Assembly (NCBI RefSeq): GCF_918741285.1
Contig: NZ_CAKKNC010000004.1
Span: 124,001 to 188,000, forward strand
Source: Sphingobium sp. CECT 9361
GTDB taxonomy: Bacteria; Pseudomonadota; Alphaproteobacteria; Sphingomonadales; Sphingomonadaceae
Length of the DNA stretch: 64,000 nt
Reading direction: 5' to 3'
Shown: positions 22,795-31,953 of the stretch, piece by piece
Layout of the letters: each line of letters begins with the position of its first letter
Numbering within the stretch: the stretch's first letter is position 1
Notes under the pieces: model-generated
The model's database searches: none
Seen by the model: only the letters and a program-made list of their open reading frames with translations
Told to the model about the DNA's origin: nothing
Program-made: the position numbers and the translations under genes

Positions 22795-24087
22795 TTGAGA
22801 CCACATATCGCTGCGATGCAACATGATCAGACCCGTCCCCCCGAACCGAAATTTGGTTTGGGGTTTAAAGAGTTCGTGGCGTTGATCGCCGCTCTCATGT
22901 CGGTCAATGCCTTGTCGATAGACCCGATGCTGCCCGCGCTTCCCGCCATTGGCGAAACGCTGGGCATTCCCCATCCGAATGATCGGCAATGGATCATCAC
23001 CAGCTATTTCATCGGGCTGGGTCTAGGTTCTCTGATCTATGGCCCGCTGTCCGACCGCTTTGGACGGAAGAAGGTAATGGCCATCGCGCTCAGCCTGTTT
23101 CTGGTCTCGACTGCCTTTTGCGCGCTGTCCCAGACGTTTGAGATGATGCTGGCCAGCCGTTTCGCGTGCGGTTTCTTCGCGGCATCCAGTCGGGTGATCG
23201 CCGTCAGCATTGTGCGCGACCGGTTTCGGGGCGATGAGATGGCGCGGATCATGTCGTTGATCTTCATCGTGTTCATGATCGTTCCCATCCTGGCGCCCAG
23301 CTTTGGACAGGCAGTGCTACTGATTGCTCCGTGGCGCTGGATATTCGGCGCGTTGCTTATCGTCGGTTCCTTCATCGTCGTCTGGATGCTGATCCGGATG
23401 CCGGAAACGCTCGACCCCGCCAATCGCGTGGAAATACGGGTGGACGATCTGCGCAATACCCTGAAGGCAGTTCTCACGCACCGTGGTGCTTTTGGCTATA
23501 TGCTGGCCAGCGGCGTCATAATGGGGGCACTTCTCGGCTTCATTACCTCTGTTCAGCAAATCTTCTTCGATATCTTTCATCGGGAGGAGATTTTCGCAAT
23601 CAGCTTTGCGGGCATTGCGGGATTCATGGGCATAGGCAGCTTCCTGAACAGCCATCTGGTCGAGCGCTTTGGTGCCCGCCGGTTAAGCCAGGGGGCGCTG
23701 ATCGCGCTTATACTGATTTCGGGCGGCCATGCGCTCTACGCCTGGGCCGGACTGGAAACGGTGTACAGCTTCATCGGATTCCAGGCCGCCACGATGCTCA
23801 GCTTTGCGTTCACCGGCTCTAATTTCGGCGCGATCTCGATGGAGCCTTTTGCACGTGGTGCGGGCATGGCGTCATCCTTTCAGGCGGGCTTGACGACCAT
23901 CGTGTCCGCCTTGCTCGGCGCTTATATCGGGTCGCAATTCAACGGCACGACCTTGCCTTTGGCGCTCGGGTTCCTCGGCTATGGCACGCTCGCATTGCTC
24001 ATCGTTGCCTATGCCGAGCGGTGGAAACTGTTCACCCGACCCGGCCTGTCATCCCTTCGCAGTGGTGCGGCGCAACCGCCTCGTTGA
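22795..24087 (+). CDS. MFS drug efflux transporter, Bcr/CflA type
   Basis: 430 residues, twelve predicted membrane helices. Motif A between helices 2 and 3 reads GPLSDRFGRKKVMAI. Helix 1 contains DPMLPALPAIGETLG, characteristic of the Bcr/CflA branch (DHA1 family), which exports drugs or small metabolites with protons. The cytoplasmic N-terminus has an alternative ATG at codon 8 (22816). It is monocistronic, closed by a strong bidirectional terminator. The actual substrate cannot be read from sequence. Confidence 0.88.
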   Translation: MRPHIAAMQHDQTRPPEPKFGLGFKEFVALIAALMSVNALSIDPMLPALPAIGETLGIPHPNDRQWIITSYFIGLGLGSLIYGPLSDRFGRKKVMAIALSLFLVSTAFCALSQTFEMMLASRFACGFFAASSRVIAVSIVRDRFRGDEMARIMSLIFIVFMIVPILAPSFGQAVLLIAPWRWIFGALLIVGSFIVVWMLIRMPETLDPANRVEIRVDDLRNTLKAVLTHRGAFGYMLASGVIMGALLGFITSVQQIFFDIFHREEIFAISFAGIAGFMGIGSFLNSHLVERFGARRLSQGALIALILISGGHALYAWAGLETVYSFIGFQAATMLSFAFTGSNFGAISMEPFARGAGMASSFQAGLTTIVSALLGAYIGSQFNGTTLPLALGFLGYGTLALLIVAYAERWKLFTRPGLSSLRSGAAQPPR

Positions 24088-24090
24088 ACG

Positions 24091-24126
24091 AAAAGCCCCG
24101 CCGGATCGCTCCGGCGGGGCTTTTCG
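24091..24126. terminator. Bidirectional intrinsic terminator
   Basis: AAAAGCCCCGCCGG and CCGGCGGGGCTTTT flank a short loop, giving a perfect stem with T-runs on both strands. It lies between the convergent MFS and permease genes. Confidence 0.9.
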
Positions 24127-24143
24127 TAGGTTAGCAGTAGCGC

Positions 24144-25676
24144 CTAGTTGATCGGCGGCACCGACGAAGGCGGCACATCCGGATCGGTTTCATGCACTTC
24201 GTTGAGGCCCAGGCCAACATGGCTGCGCTTGTAGCTATAGGCGAAATACACGACCAGACCGATTGCTGCCCAGCCGACGAACATCATTTTCGTTTCGAAG
24301 CCGAGGCTCCAGAACAGATAGAGGCAGCCTGCCACTGCGATCGGTGCCGTCACCATGATCGCCGGGGTGCGGAAAGGACGATGACGCGAAGGATCGGTCC
24401 GACGGAGCATCAGCACCGCAATCGACACGGCAGCAAAAGCGAACAATGTGCCGGAGTTCGAGATATCCGCCAGCTTGCCCACGGGGAAGAACGCCGCGAA
24501 CAGCGCCACGAATATACCCGTCAGGATCGTGATGACGTGCGGGGTGTGGAACCTGGGATGCACTTTCGAGAAGACTGCGGGGAGCAGGCCATCGCGGCTC
24601 ATGACGAAGAAGATGCGCGTTTGCCCGAACATCATCATCAGGATGACCGAAGGCAGCGCCAGACCGGCAGCAAGGCCGATAAGGTTGCCGACCTGCGGCC
24701 AGCCGATTTCACGCAGGGTCCACGCCAGTGCTTCCTTCGAACAGACGACCGCTTCCTTGCCGGTGGCAGCCAGCGCCGCGCACTGCTGCGACAATTCGAT
24801 ACTGCCGGGTGCCAGCACCTGACCGCTGGGGCCATTGACCGGCTGAGCGCCGACGCTGCCGATGACGCCAGCGGCGACGAGAATGTAGAAGATGGTGCAG
24901 ATCGCCAGCGAACCGATGAGGCCGATGGGCATATTGCGCTGCGGATTCTTGGTTTCCTCCGCTGCGGTGGACACTGCGTCGAAGCCCACATAGGCGAAGA
25001 AGATCGATGCCGCCGCCGCCGAAACGCCTGCGAAACCGAGCGGTGAGAAGGGCGTGAAATTCTCCATGTTGATGACCGGCACGGCCAGCACGATGAACAA
25101 CGTCAGCGCCGCAACCTTGATCATAACCAGCACGGCGTTCACCGACGCACTTTCCTTCGTGCCAATCACCAGCAGCCACGTCACAAGGCCGGCGATGCCC
25201 ATAGCGGGCAGATTGACCAGACCGCCATCATAGGGACCACGCACCAGCATGTCGGGAATGTCGATATGTAGCGCGTTTTCCAGCAATCCAACCACATAGC
25301 CCGACCAGCCCACCGACACCGCGCCCGCCGCGACAGCATATTCGAGGATGAGCGCCCAGCCGACCATCCACGCGATCAATTCGCCCATCACGGCATAGCT
25401 GTAGGTGTAAGCCGACCCCGAAACCGGGACCATCGCTGCCATCTCTGCGTAACACAGCGCCGCTACTGCGCAGACGAACCCGGCGATGACGAAGGAGAGC
25501 ATCATGCCCGGCCCCGCCTTTTGCGCGGCTTCGGCAGTGAGAACGAAAATTCCGGTGCCGATCACGGCCCCGATGCCCAGCATGGTGAGCTGGAATGCCC
25601 CCAAGGACCGGGTCAGCGACTTCTTCTCGGCGGTGGCCAAGATCGCATCGAGTGACTTTATGCGCCCGAAGATCAT
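24144..25676 (-). CDS. Amino acid permease, APC family (cationic amino acid transporter type)
   Basis: 510 residues from the ATG at 25676, chosen because AGGAAG precedes it and it gives the standard N-terminus MIFGRIKSLDAIL; the frame stays open 35 codons further upstream. Twelve or more membrane helices are predicted. The first helix carries GIGAVIGTGIFVL, the substrate-binding signature of the APC superfamily, followed by AEMAAMVPVSGSAYTYSYA. FFAYVGFDAVSTAAEETKNP is typical of the CAT-like branch. It is a proton- or exchange-coupled importer whose substrate is uncertain. It has its own upstream region of 162 bases after the HIT gene. Confidence 0.9.
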   Translation of the reverse strand: MIFGRIKSLDAILATAEKKSLTRSLGAFQLTMLGIGAVIGTGIFVLTAEAAQKAGPGMMLSFVIAGFVCAVAALCYAEMAAMVPVSGSAYTYSYAVMGELIAWMVGWALILEYAVAAGAVSVGWSGYVVGLLENALHIDIPDMLVRGPYDGGLVNLPAMGIAGLVTWLLVIGTKESASVNAVLVMIKVAALTLFIVLAVPVINMENFTPFSPLGFAGVSAAAASIFFAYVGFDAVSTAAEETKNPQRNMPIGLIGSLAICTIFYILVAAGVIGSVGAQPVNGPSGQVLAPGSIELSQQCAALAATGKEAVVCSKEALAWTLREIGWPQVGNLIGLAAGLALPSVILMMMFGQTRIFFVMSRDGLLPAVFSKVHPRFHTPHVITILTGIFVALFAAFFPVGKLADISNSGTLFAFAAVSIAVLMLRRTDPSRHRPFRTPAIMVTAPIAVAGCLYLFWSLGFETKMMFVGWAAIGLVVYFAYSYKRSHVGLGLNEVHETDPDVPPSSVPPIN

Positions 25677-25838
25677 GAAATTGTGTCTTCCTGTGTATCG
25701 CGGCACGCCGACCGGCGCGCCTCCCCTAATATGGGTAACGAGACTATCGCCTAAATCCGCCTGTGCAAGTGTGTCGTGCAAGCATGTTGCGCAAATGGGT
25801 AATCTTCTTCACGCCGCGCACCCTGGGCGCAGGACTGA

Positions 25839-26216
25839 CTAAGCCGCCAGCATCGGTCCGAGCGGACGCCCGGCAAAGATATGCACGTGCAGATGCGGCA
25901 CTTCCTGATGCCCGTCCTGCCCGATATTCGCGAGCAGGCGATAGCCCTTCTCCACCATCCCCGCTTCCCGCGCGACATGCCCGACTGCGCGCACGAACGC
26001 GCCGATTTCCGCATCGCTCGCCTTGGTCGAAAAATCGTCCCAACTCACATAGCGGCCCTTGGGAATCACCAGGATATGCGTCGGCGCCTGCGGATTAATG
26101 TCGTGAAAGGCGAGCGCACCCTCGTCCTCATACACTTTCTTGCATGGAATTTCCCCACGCAGGATGCGCGCGAAGATATTGTCGTCATCATAAGGCAGCG
26201 TCGGATCGATCGGCAC
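25839..26216 (-). CDS. HIT family nucleotide-binding protein
   Basis: 125 residues from a GTG at 26216, preceded by AAAGGAG at ideal spacing. Longer starts would add a basic, unrelated stretch. The histidine triad HLHVHIF is near the C-terminus, with NIFARILRGEIPCKKV at the N-terminus and FHDINPQAPTHILVIPK in the middle. This is the HinT-like purine nucleoside phosphoramidase branch. It is the last gene of the histidine operon, 22 bases after hisE. HIT genes next to hisE recur in alphaproteobacteria, but a role in histidine synthesis is not established. Confidence 0.92.
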   Translation of the reverse strand: MPIDPTLPYDDDNIFARILRGEIPCKKVYEDEGALAFHDINPQAPTHILVIPKGRYVSWDDFSTKASDAEIGAFVRAVGHVAREAGMVEKGYRLLANIGQDGHQEVPHLHVHIFAGRPLGPMLAA

Positions 26217-26238
26217 GATATCACTCCTTTGGGCGGGA

Positions 26239-26568
26239 TCACTCCTGCGGGCGGGCGGCTTTCTCGGCGATGCCCGACACGCCTTCGCGCCGGTCCAGTT
26301 CGGCGCACACATCCTGCATCGACAGGTCCATGTCCGCCAGCAGCACGCTGAGATGAAACAACAGGTCGGCGGCCTCGGACGTTACGCCGTCCCGGTCGTT
26401 TGCCATCGCGGCGATCACAGTTTCCACCGCTTCCTCGCCGACTTTCTGCGCGATCTTGGCGCGGCCCTTGGCGCTCAGCTTCGCGACATAGCTGCTGTCG
26501 GGATCGGCGGTGCGCCGCGCGCGGGTTGTGGCTTCCAGACGGGCGAGAGTGTCGATCATGCCGCTCAT
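26239..26568 (-). CDS. hisE: Phosphoribosyl-ATP pyrophosphatase
   Basis: 109 residues, a stand-alone HisE (not fused to HisI). It hydrolyses PR-ATP to PR-AMP, the second step of histidine synthesis. The MazG-like all-alpha fold is recognised from [17 protein letters not shown], with metal-binding acidic residues, and [16 protein letters not shown]. The start overlaps the hisF stop (ATGA), giving tight translational coupling. An ATG three codons downstream is possible but would lose the overlap. Confidence 0.94.
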   Translation of the reverse strand: MSGMIDTLARLEATTRARRTADPDSSYVAKLSAKGRAKIAQKVGEEAVETVIAAMANDRDGVTSEAADLLFHLSVLLADMDLSMQDVCAELDRREGVSGIAEKAARPQE

Positions 26569-27365
26569 AGTGCCAGCCCCGCCGGTGCCGTCAACGGAAA
26601 AACCGGATGCCGCACCGGGATGCCCGCCGCCGCCAACGCTGCGTGCGCTTCGCCAATCGTATGCTGACCGAAATGGAATATCGACGCCGCCAGCACCGCG
26701 CTCGCATGTCCCTCGATCACGCCATCGACCAGATGGTCGAGCGTGCCGACTCCCCCGCTCGCCACCACCGGCACCGCCACCGCATCGGCAATCGCCCGCG
26801 TCAAAGCCAGATCATATCCCCCGCGCGTGCCGTCGCCATCCATTGAGGTCACCAGCAACTCGCCCGCCCCCAGCGAGGCCAGCCGCAACGCATGTTCCAG
26901 CGCGTCGATCCCCGTCGCGCGCCGACCGCCATGCGTGAAGATTTCCCATCGCCCGTCAGCGACCCGCCGCGCATCGACCGAGGCGACGACACACTGGCTG
27001 CCGAAGCGGTCGGCAATGTCCGCCACCACTTCGGGCCGCTCCACCGCTGCGCTGTTCACCGCCACCTTGTCCGCCCCCGCCAGCAGCAGCGCGCGCGCAT
27101 CCTCCGGCGTCCGCACCCCGCCGCCGACGGTCACGGGCATGAAGCACACCTCGGCCACGCGCCGCACCACGTCGAGAATAGTCCCCCGCGCCTCATGGCT
27201 GGCAGTAATGTCCAGAAAGCAAAGCTCGTCCGCCCCCGCCGCATCATACAGCCGCGCCTGCTCCACCGGATCGCCCGCATCGGCCAGATCGACAAAGTTC
27301 ACGCCCTTGACCACGCGGCCATTGGCAACGTCTAGACAAGGGATAACGCGAGTGCGGACAGTCAT
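26565..27365 (-). CDS. hisF: Imidazole glycerol phosphate synthase, cyclase subunit
   Basis: 266 residues from the ATG at 27365, which gives the family N-terminus [24 protein letters not shown] four codons upstream lies next to the palindromic repeat and is less likely. HisF uses ammonia from HisH to convert PRFAR to imidazole glycerol phosphate and AICAR. The beta-alpha barrel shows the N-terminal catalytic Asp in [21 protein letters not shown], and the second-half phosphate site [16 protein letters not shown]. An inserted repeat pair of about 80 bases separates it from hisA. Confidence 0.95.
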   Translation of the reverse strand: MTVRTRVIPCLDVANGRVVKGVNFVDLADAGDPVEQARLYDAAGADELCFLDITASHEARGTILDVVRRVAEVCFMPVTVGGGVRTPEDARALLLAGADKVAVNSAAVERPEVVADIADRFGSQCVVASVDARRVADGRWEIFTHGGRRATGIDALEHALRLASLGAGELLVTSMDGDGTRGGYDLALTRAIADAVAVPVVASGGVGTLDHLVDGVIEGHASAVLAASIFHFGQHTIGEAHAALAAAGIPVRHPVFPLTAPAGLAL

Positions 27366-27378
27366 GCGCTTGCCCACC

Positions 27379-27461
27379 CGTCATTCCTGCGCAAGCAGGA
27401 ATCCCGCTTCTCTTCTTCCCACCGACAGAAAAGCGGGATTCCTGCTTTCGCAGGAATGACG
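27379..27461. repeat. Paired palindromic repeat (REP-like), copy 2, inside the his operon
   Basis: Arms at 27379-27409 and 27430-27461 are inverted copies of about 31 bases with a single internal difference (GCGCAAGC against GCGAAAGC) around a loop of 20 bases. Each arm is itself a hairpin (TTCCTGCGCAAGCAGGAA). The core matches copy 1 at 4953-5024. Confidence 0.88.
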
Positions 27462-27480
27462 AAGGAGAGCGCGGGCACGT

Positions 27481-28215
27481 TCATCCCGCCGCCGCCAATG
27501 CCAGCGCCGTCGCCAGATCGAGCCGCCCGTCATACAGCGCGCGTCCGGTAATCACGCCTTCGATCCCATCTTCGGTATGGAGGCTCAGGATACGGATGTC
27601 CGCAATCCCGGCCACGCCGCCGCTGGCGATCACCGGAATCTCCGTCGCCCGCGCCAGATCGACCGTCGCTTCGATATTGCAGCCTTTCAGCATCCCATCG
27701 CGCCCGACATCGGTGAAGAGCAACGCCGCGACACCTGCATCCTCGAACCGATAAGCCATGTCGACGATCGGCATGTCGGACCTTTCCGCCCAACCTTCGG
27801 TCGCGACGAAGCCATCCCGCGCATCGACCGCGACGACGATGCCACCGGGGAAATCCTTGGCTACCGCTTTCACGAACTCAGGGTCTTTCAGCGCCGCCGT
27901 ACCGATCACCACGCGCGAGACGCCCAGATCGAACCAGCGCTCCACCGCCGCGCGGTCACGAATGCCGCCGCCCAGTTGCACATGCCCCGGAAACGCCGCG
28001 ACGATGCTTTCGACGGCCGCCGCATTGACTGCCTGCCCCGCAAAAGCGCCATCCAGATCGACGACATGCAGATGCTGTGCCCCCGCTTGCGCAAACAGCA
28101 TCGCCTGCGCAGCAGGATCGTCGCCATAGACGGTCGCACGATCCATATCGCCTTCGGCCAGACGCACCACTTGTCCGGCTTTCAAATCGATGGCGGGGAA
28201 AACGATCAGACTCAT
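27481..28215 (-). CDS. hisA: Phosphoribosylformimino-5-aminoimidazole carboxamide ribotide isomerase
   Basis: 244 residues from the ATG at 28215 that overlaps the hisH stop (ATGA); the frame is open further upstream only as a shadow of hisH. HisA opens the ribose ring of ProFAR to PRFAR. The barrel starts MSLIVFPAIDLKAGQVVRL with catalytic Asp10. The mirrored phosphate sites are HVQLGGGIRD and PVIASGGVAGIADI. The next gene, hisF, is separated by a palindromic repeat, which may alter the ratio of the two. Confidence 0.95.
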   Translation of the reverse strand: MSLIVFPAIDLKAGQVVRLAEGDMDRATVYGDDPAAQAMLFAQAGAQHLHVVDLDGAFAGQAVNAAAVESIVAAFPGHVQLGGGIRDRAAVERWFDLGVSRVVIGTAALKDPEFVKAVAKDFPGGIVVAVDARDGFVATEGWAERSDMPIVDMAYRFEDAGVAALLFTDVGRDGMLKGCNIEATVDLARATEIPVIASGGVAGIADIRILSLHTEDGIEGVITGRALYDGRLDLATALALAAAG

Positions 28216-28823
28216 GGTTTCCAGTCCAGAAAACGGGCGAGGAAGGAAAGGCCGTAACGCTGGCTCTTTTCCGGGTGAAACTGCGTGCCGATGATATTGT
28301 CGCGCGCCACGGCGGCAACCAGCGGACCGGCATGATCGCTCGTCGCGGCGATATGCGCCGGATCGTTGGCGGCAAAATGATAGCTGTGCAGGAAATAGGC
28401 TTCGCCCGGCTCGATCAGCGGATGCGCGACGCCGGGAACGACATCGTTCCACCCCATATGCGGCACCTTGGCGCTCGGATCGGCAGGTTCGATGTGCCGC
28501 ACCGTGCCGGGGATCCAGCCCAGCCCGTCATGCCGCCCGAATTCCTCACCGGCATCGGCCAGCAACTGCATCCCCACGCACACGCCCAGAAAGGGCACGC
28601 CGCGCTTCAGCACGGCCTCAGCCATCGCGTCCACCAAACCGTCTACGCCAACCAGTGCATCGCGGCACGCCCGAAACGCGCCCACCCCCGGCAGGACGAT
28701 TCGGTCCGCCCCGCGCACGACATCGGGATCGGCAGTGATGCTGACATCCTGCGCCCCGGCCTGCCGCAGCGCATTGTGGACCGAATGAAGATTGCCCGCG
28801 CCATAATCGATAAGCGCGATCAT
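28212..28823 (-). CDS. hisH: Imidazole glycerol phosphate synthase, glutamine amidotransferase subunit
   Basis: 203 residues. A class I glutamine amidotransferase that feeds ammonia to HisF. The nucleophile Cys82 is in FLGVCVGMQLL, and the His-Glu pair is in GTQFHPEKSQ near the C-terminus. VLPGVGAF is the usual strand motif. Both ends are coupled: its start overlaps the YciI-like gene stop (ATGA), and its own stop overlaps the hisA start. Confidence 0.95.
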   Translation of the reverse strand: MIALIDYGAGNLHSVHNALRQAGAQDVSITADPDVVRGADRIVLPGVGAFRACRDALVGVDGLVDAMAEAVLKRGVPFLGVCVGMQLLADAGEEFGRHDGLGWIPGTVRHIEPADPSAKVPHMGWNDVVPGVAHPLIEPGEAYFLHSYHFAANDPAHIAATSDHAGPLVAAVARDNIIGTQFHPEKSQRYGLSFLARFLDWKP

Positions 28824-29104
28824 GCTTTTAGAAATTCCAGTCCCGGCGCCACGAAGCTGGGATTGAACTCGGTAATCGTGACTTCCGCCACCCCGTTCGT
28901 CACGAAAGGATCGGTGGCGACCTTCGCTTCGATGTCGGCTTTCTCACCGCGAACGATCAGTATTCCGCCTTCGCGCGGCACCTTGCGTCCCGCAACCAGC
29001 ATCCAGCCATCGGCCAGCGCGTCCTTCAACCATGCCACATGCGCTTCCATATGCGCGTCCACGGTGGGCAGATCGACGATATAGCGCAGCGACACGATGA
29101 ACAT
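28820..29104 (-). CDS. YciI family protein
   Basis: 94 residues with a purine-rich ribosome binding site (AAAGGAAAGAGG). It has the ferredoxin-like YCII pattern: MFIVSLRYIVDLPTVDAHME, HVAWLKDALADGWMLVAGRK, and FVTNGVAEVTITEF. Members are small dimers, a few with enzymatic roles such as dehydrochlorination; most have no known function. It sits between hisB and hisH and is coupled to hisH by ATGA, so it is co-expressed with histidine genes although no pathway step is missing that it would obviously supply. Confidence 0.9.
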   Translation of the reverse strand: MFIVSLRYIVDLPTVDAHMEAHVAWLKDALADGWMLVAGRKVPREGGILIVRGEKADIEAKVATDPFVTNGVAEVTITEFNPSFVAPGLEFLKA

Positions 29105-29137
29105 GGCTTCGGCCTCTTTCCTTTGGAACGATGCGGA

Positions 29138-29734
29138 TCAGGCCGCGCCCAATATGCCCTTGGTCGAAGGGATACTGTCTGCCTTGCGCGGGTCGATCTC
29201 GACCGCCTGCCGCAACGCGCGGGCCAGCCCCTTGTAGCAACTTTCCACGATATGATGGTTGTTGCTGCCATAGAGATTTTCGATGTGCAGCGTCAGCCCC
29301 GCCGATTGCGCAAAACTGTGGAACCAGTGCTCGATCAGCTCGGTATCCCATTCGCCAAGGTTGGCCTGTGTAAAGGCCGCCTTCCACACGAAATAGGGCC
29401 GCCCCGAAATGTCGAGCGACACGCGCGTCAGCGTCTCGTCCATCGGCGAATAGACCGAACCGAAACGGGTTATGCCCTTCTTGTCGCCCAGCGCCTTGGC
29501 CACCGCTTCGCCAATGGCGATGCCGGTGTCTTCGGTCGTGTGATGCTGATCGACATGCAGGTCGCCGACTGCCTTCACATCGAGGTCGATCAGCGAATGC
29601 CGCGACAATTGTTCGAGCATATGATCGAGAAAGCCGATGCCCGTCGACACGGTGTAAACACCTGTGCCGTCGAGGTTGACGACGACGTCGATCGAGGTTT
29701 CCCCGGTCTTGCGATGGATTTCGGCGGTGCGCAT
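29138..29734 (-). CDS. hisB: Imidazoleglycerol-phosphate dehydratase
   Basis: 198 residues from the ATG at 29734. It is the monofunctional bacterial form, without the histidinol phosphatase domain fused in E. coli. Metal-binding motifs are [34 protein letters not shown] and the C-terminal [18 protein letters not shown]. It heads the leftward operon hisB-yciI-hisH-hisA-hisF-hisE-HIT. AGGAG lies 4-5 bases before the ATG but overlaps a promoter-like TATAGG, so either could be the functional element. Confidence 0.95.
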   Translation of the reverse strand: MRTAEIHRKTGETSIDVVVNLDGTGVYTVSTGIGFLDHMLEQLSRHSLIDLDVKAVGDLHVDQHHTTEDTGIAIGEAVAKALGDKKGITRFGSVYSPMDETLTRVSLDISGRPYFVWKAAFTQANLGEWDTELIEHWFHSFAQSAGLTLHIENLYGSNNHHIVESCYKGLARALRQAVEIDPRKADSIPSTKGILGAA

Positions 29735-29740
29735 GGCGCT

Positions 29741-29768
29741 CCTATAGCGTTTGGCGCGCGCCGTGCAA
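29741..29768 (-). promoter_or_regulatory. Candidate promoter of the histidine operon
   Basis: On the minus strand TTGCAC (29768-29763) is followed after 16 bases by TATAGG (29746-29741). The hisB ATG begins 6 bases further, so transcription would start at or next to the start codon. It is a visual match only. No his leader peptide with repeated histidine codons is present. Confidence 0.3.
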
Positions 29769-29853
29769 CGATTCCGCACTGCGACTATCCTTAACGCACG
29801 CCCTTGCCCCCTGCCTCTTGACCGAACTTCGTGGGACGTTAGGAAGATGGCCG

Positions 29854-30333
29854 ATGAGCGACACGCTGCCAGATAGTCTGATTCCCTACGATGAAATCGT
29901 GCAGGAGGCTCTGCGCGCTGTCGTCGGCCGTGTGCTGGGCGAAGTCGAACGCTCCGGCGGGCTGCCCGGCGGGCACCATTTCTACATCACGTTCAAGACG
30001 CAGGCAGCCGGCGTGGATATTCCCCGCGTCTTGGTCGAGCGTTTCCCCGATGAAATGACGATCGTGCTGCAGAACAAGTTCTGGGATCTCAAAGTCAGCC
30101 CCGACCTGTTCGAAGTCAGCCTGACCTTCAACCAGATCGCTTCGCACCTCGTCATTCCCTTTTCGGCGATCAGCGCCTTCGTCGATCCCGCCGTCAATTT
30201 CGCCCTGCAATTTCAGGTTCAGGACAATGGCGACACGCCAGCGGTGCATGAAGAAGCGGAAAATGACGGCCCGACCATCACGGCGGAAGACGGCTCCAAC
30301 GTCGTCACCGTGGATTTCGGCAAGAAGAAATAA
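29854..30333 (+). CDS. sspB: SspB family ClpXP adaptor protein
   Basis: 159 residues from the ATG at 29854, with AGGAAG upstream. Alphaproteobacterial SspB delivers ssrA-tagged proteins to the ClpXP protease; in Caulobacter it also helps cell-cycle proteolysis. The SspB fold is recognised by [41 protein letters not shown] and [21 protein letters not shown]. The acidic linker and C-terminal VTVDFGKKK give the tail that docks on the ClpX zinc-binding domain. It is divergent from hisB. Confidence 0.92.
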   Translation: MSDTLPDSLIPYDEIVQEALRAVVGRVLGEVERSGGLPGGHHFYITFKTQAAGVDIPRVLVERFPDEMTIVLQNKFWDLKVSPDLFEVSLTFNQIASHLVIPFSAISAFVDPAVNFALQFQVQDNGDTPAVHEEAENDGPTITAEDGSNVVTVDFGKKK

Positions 30334-30379
30334 CGCTGGCGCAACTGCGCCGCGCTTCCCACATTAGGATACCCTCTCA

Positions 30380-30407
30380 CCCCGTTCGGGCTGAGCCTGT
30401 CGAAGCC
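30380..30407. repeat. Short dispersed repeat of a second family
   Basis: CCCCGTTCGGGCTGAGCCTG continuing with TCGAAG (30380-30405) matches a palindromic intergenic repeat I recognise from sphingomonads and related alphaproteobacteria. Only one copy is visible here, in the 142-base gap between sspB and fumC. The identification is from memory of the motif. Confidence 0.55.
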
Positions 30408-30475
30408 TGCTCCTTCTTAAGGAAACACGGTTCTCCGGCACGCTCAATGCGAACGGACATTGGACATCCGCCTCC

Positions 30476-31864
30476 ATGACGATCCCCACCCGCAGCGAAA
30501 CCGACAGCATCGGCGCCATCGACGTTCCCGCCGCCGCCTATTGGGGCGCACAGACGCAGCGGAGCATCGAGAATTTCCCCTTCGGCGACACCGAACGGAT
30601 GCCCATCGGCATTGTTCATGCGCTCGCCATCGTGAAACAGGCCGCAGCCCGTGTGAACCGGTCGCACGGGCTGGACGGCGCAATCGCCGACGCCATCGAA
30701 TCCGCCGCCGCCGAAGTGATCGCGGGCGACCATGACGATCAGTTTCCGCTGGTCATCTGGCAAACGGGCAGCGGCACCCAATCCAACATGAACGTCAACG
30801 AAGTGATCGCCGGTCGCGCCAACGAAGTGCTGACCGGAACGCGCGGCGGCAAGACGCCCGTCCACCCCAATGATCACGTCAATATGGGCCAGTCGTCCAA
30901 CGACAGTTTTCCAACAGCCTTGCACATCGCGGTCGCCCGCGCCGTTACGGATCGGCTTTTCCCGGCCCTCGACCGTCTCCAACACGCGCTGGATGCCAAG
31001 GCGTCCCTATGGGCGATGTTAGTGAAGATAGGGCGCACCCATCTGCAGGACGCGACCCCCTTGACGCTGGGTCAGGAGTTCTCCGGCTACGTCCATCAGC
31101 TCTACCGATGCCGCGCCCGCATCGAGCCGGCGGTGATGCACGGCATGATGGCGCTGGCGCAGGGCGGCACTGCTGTCGGCACCGGCCTCAATGCGCCGGA
31201 AGGCTTCGACGTGGCCATCGCGGCGGAGATCGCGGACCTCACCAACCTCCCCTTCCGCACCGCCGACAACAAGTTCGAAGCGCTCGCATCGAACGATCCG
31301 CTGGTACACCTCTCCGGCACGCTCAGCACCCTCGCCGTCGCGTTGACCAAGATCGCGAACGACATCCGCCTGCTCGGCTCCGGCCCGCGCTCAGGCCTCG
31401 GCGAGTTGGACCTCCCCGCCAACGAACCGGGCAGCTCGATCATGCCGGGCAAGGTCAACCCGACCCAGTGCGAGATGCTGACGATGGTCGCGGCGCAAGT
31501 CATCGGCAATCATCAGGCCGTGACCGTCGGCGGGATGCAGGGGCATCTGGAGCTTAACGTCTTCAAGCCGCTGATCGGTGCCAATGTCCTGCGCTCCATC
31601 CATTTGCTTGCCGTCGGTATGGAAAGCTTTGCGGAACGCTGCGTCGAAGGGCTGGAAGCCAATGAAGCGCGTATCGCCGAACTGGTGGACCGCTCGCTGA
31701 TGCTGGTGACTGCGCTCGCCCCCGAAATCGGCTATGACAATGCCGCCAAGATCGCCAAACACGCCCATCAGAATGGCTTGACGCTCAGGGAGGCGGGCCT
31801 CGCGCTGGGTCTCGTCGACGACGCTACCTTCGACCGTCTTGTCCGACCGCAGGACATGGTCTGA
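30476..31864 (+). CDS. fumC: Class II fumarate hydratase
   Basis: 462 residues, full length, iron-independent form. It interconverts fumarate and malate in the TCA cycle. Signatures: [19 protein letters not shown] in the A site region, [20 protein letters not shown], and the superfamily signature [16 protein letters not shown], which holds the catalytic serine. It follows a short repeat. A weak hairpin (GGCGC/GCGCC at 31870-31885) lies after the stop. Confidence 0.96.
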   Translation: MTIPTRSETDSIGAIDVPAAAYWGAQTQRSIENFPFGDTERMPIGIVHALAIVKQAAARVNRSHGLDGAIADAIESAAAEVIAGDHDDQFPLVIWQTGSGTQSNMNVNEVIAGRANEVLTGTRGGKTPVHPNDHVNMGQSSNDSFPTALHIAVARAVTDRLFPALDRLQHALDAKASLWAMLVKIGRTHLQDATPLTLGQEFSGYVHQLYRCRARIEPAVMHGMMALAQGGTAVGTGLNAPEGFDVAIAAEIADLTNLPFRTADNKFEALASNDPLVHLSGTLSTLAVALTKIANDIRLLGSGPRSGLGELDLPANEPGSSIMPGKVNPTQCEMLTMVAAQVIGNHQAVTVGGMQGHLELNVFKPLIGANVLRSIHLLAVGMESFAERCVEGLEANEARIAELVDRSLMLVTALAPEIGYDNAAKIAKHAHQNGLTLREAGLALGLVDDATFDRLVRPQDMV

Positions 31865-31953
31865 ACAATGGCGCGAACGTGCGCCTTTCAGGAACCGCGA
31901 TAGCGCGCTATACATTCTGAATGCGGAACGAACGCGGGATAAAAAGGATGAGT

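Noticed and set aside
29735..29853. His leader peptide and attenuator before hisB
   Set aside because: The divergent interval contains no run of histidine codons and no alternative hairpins.
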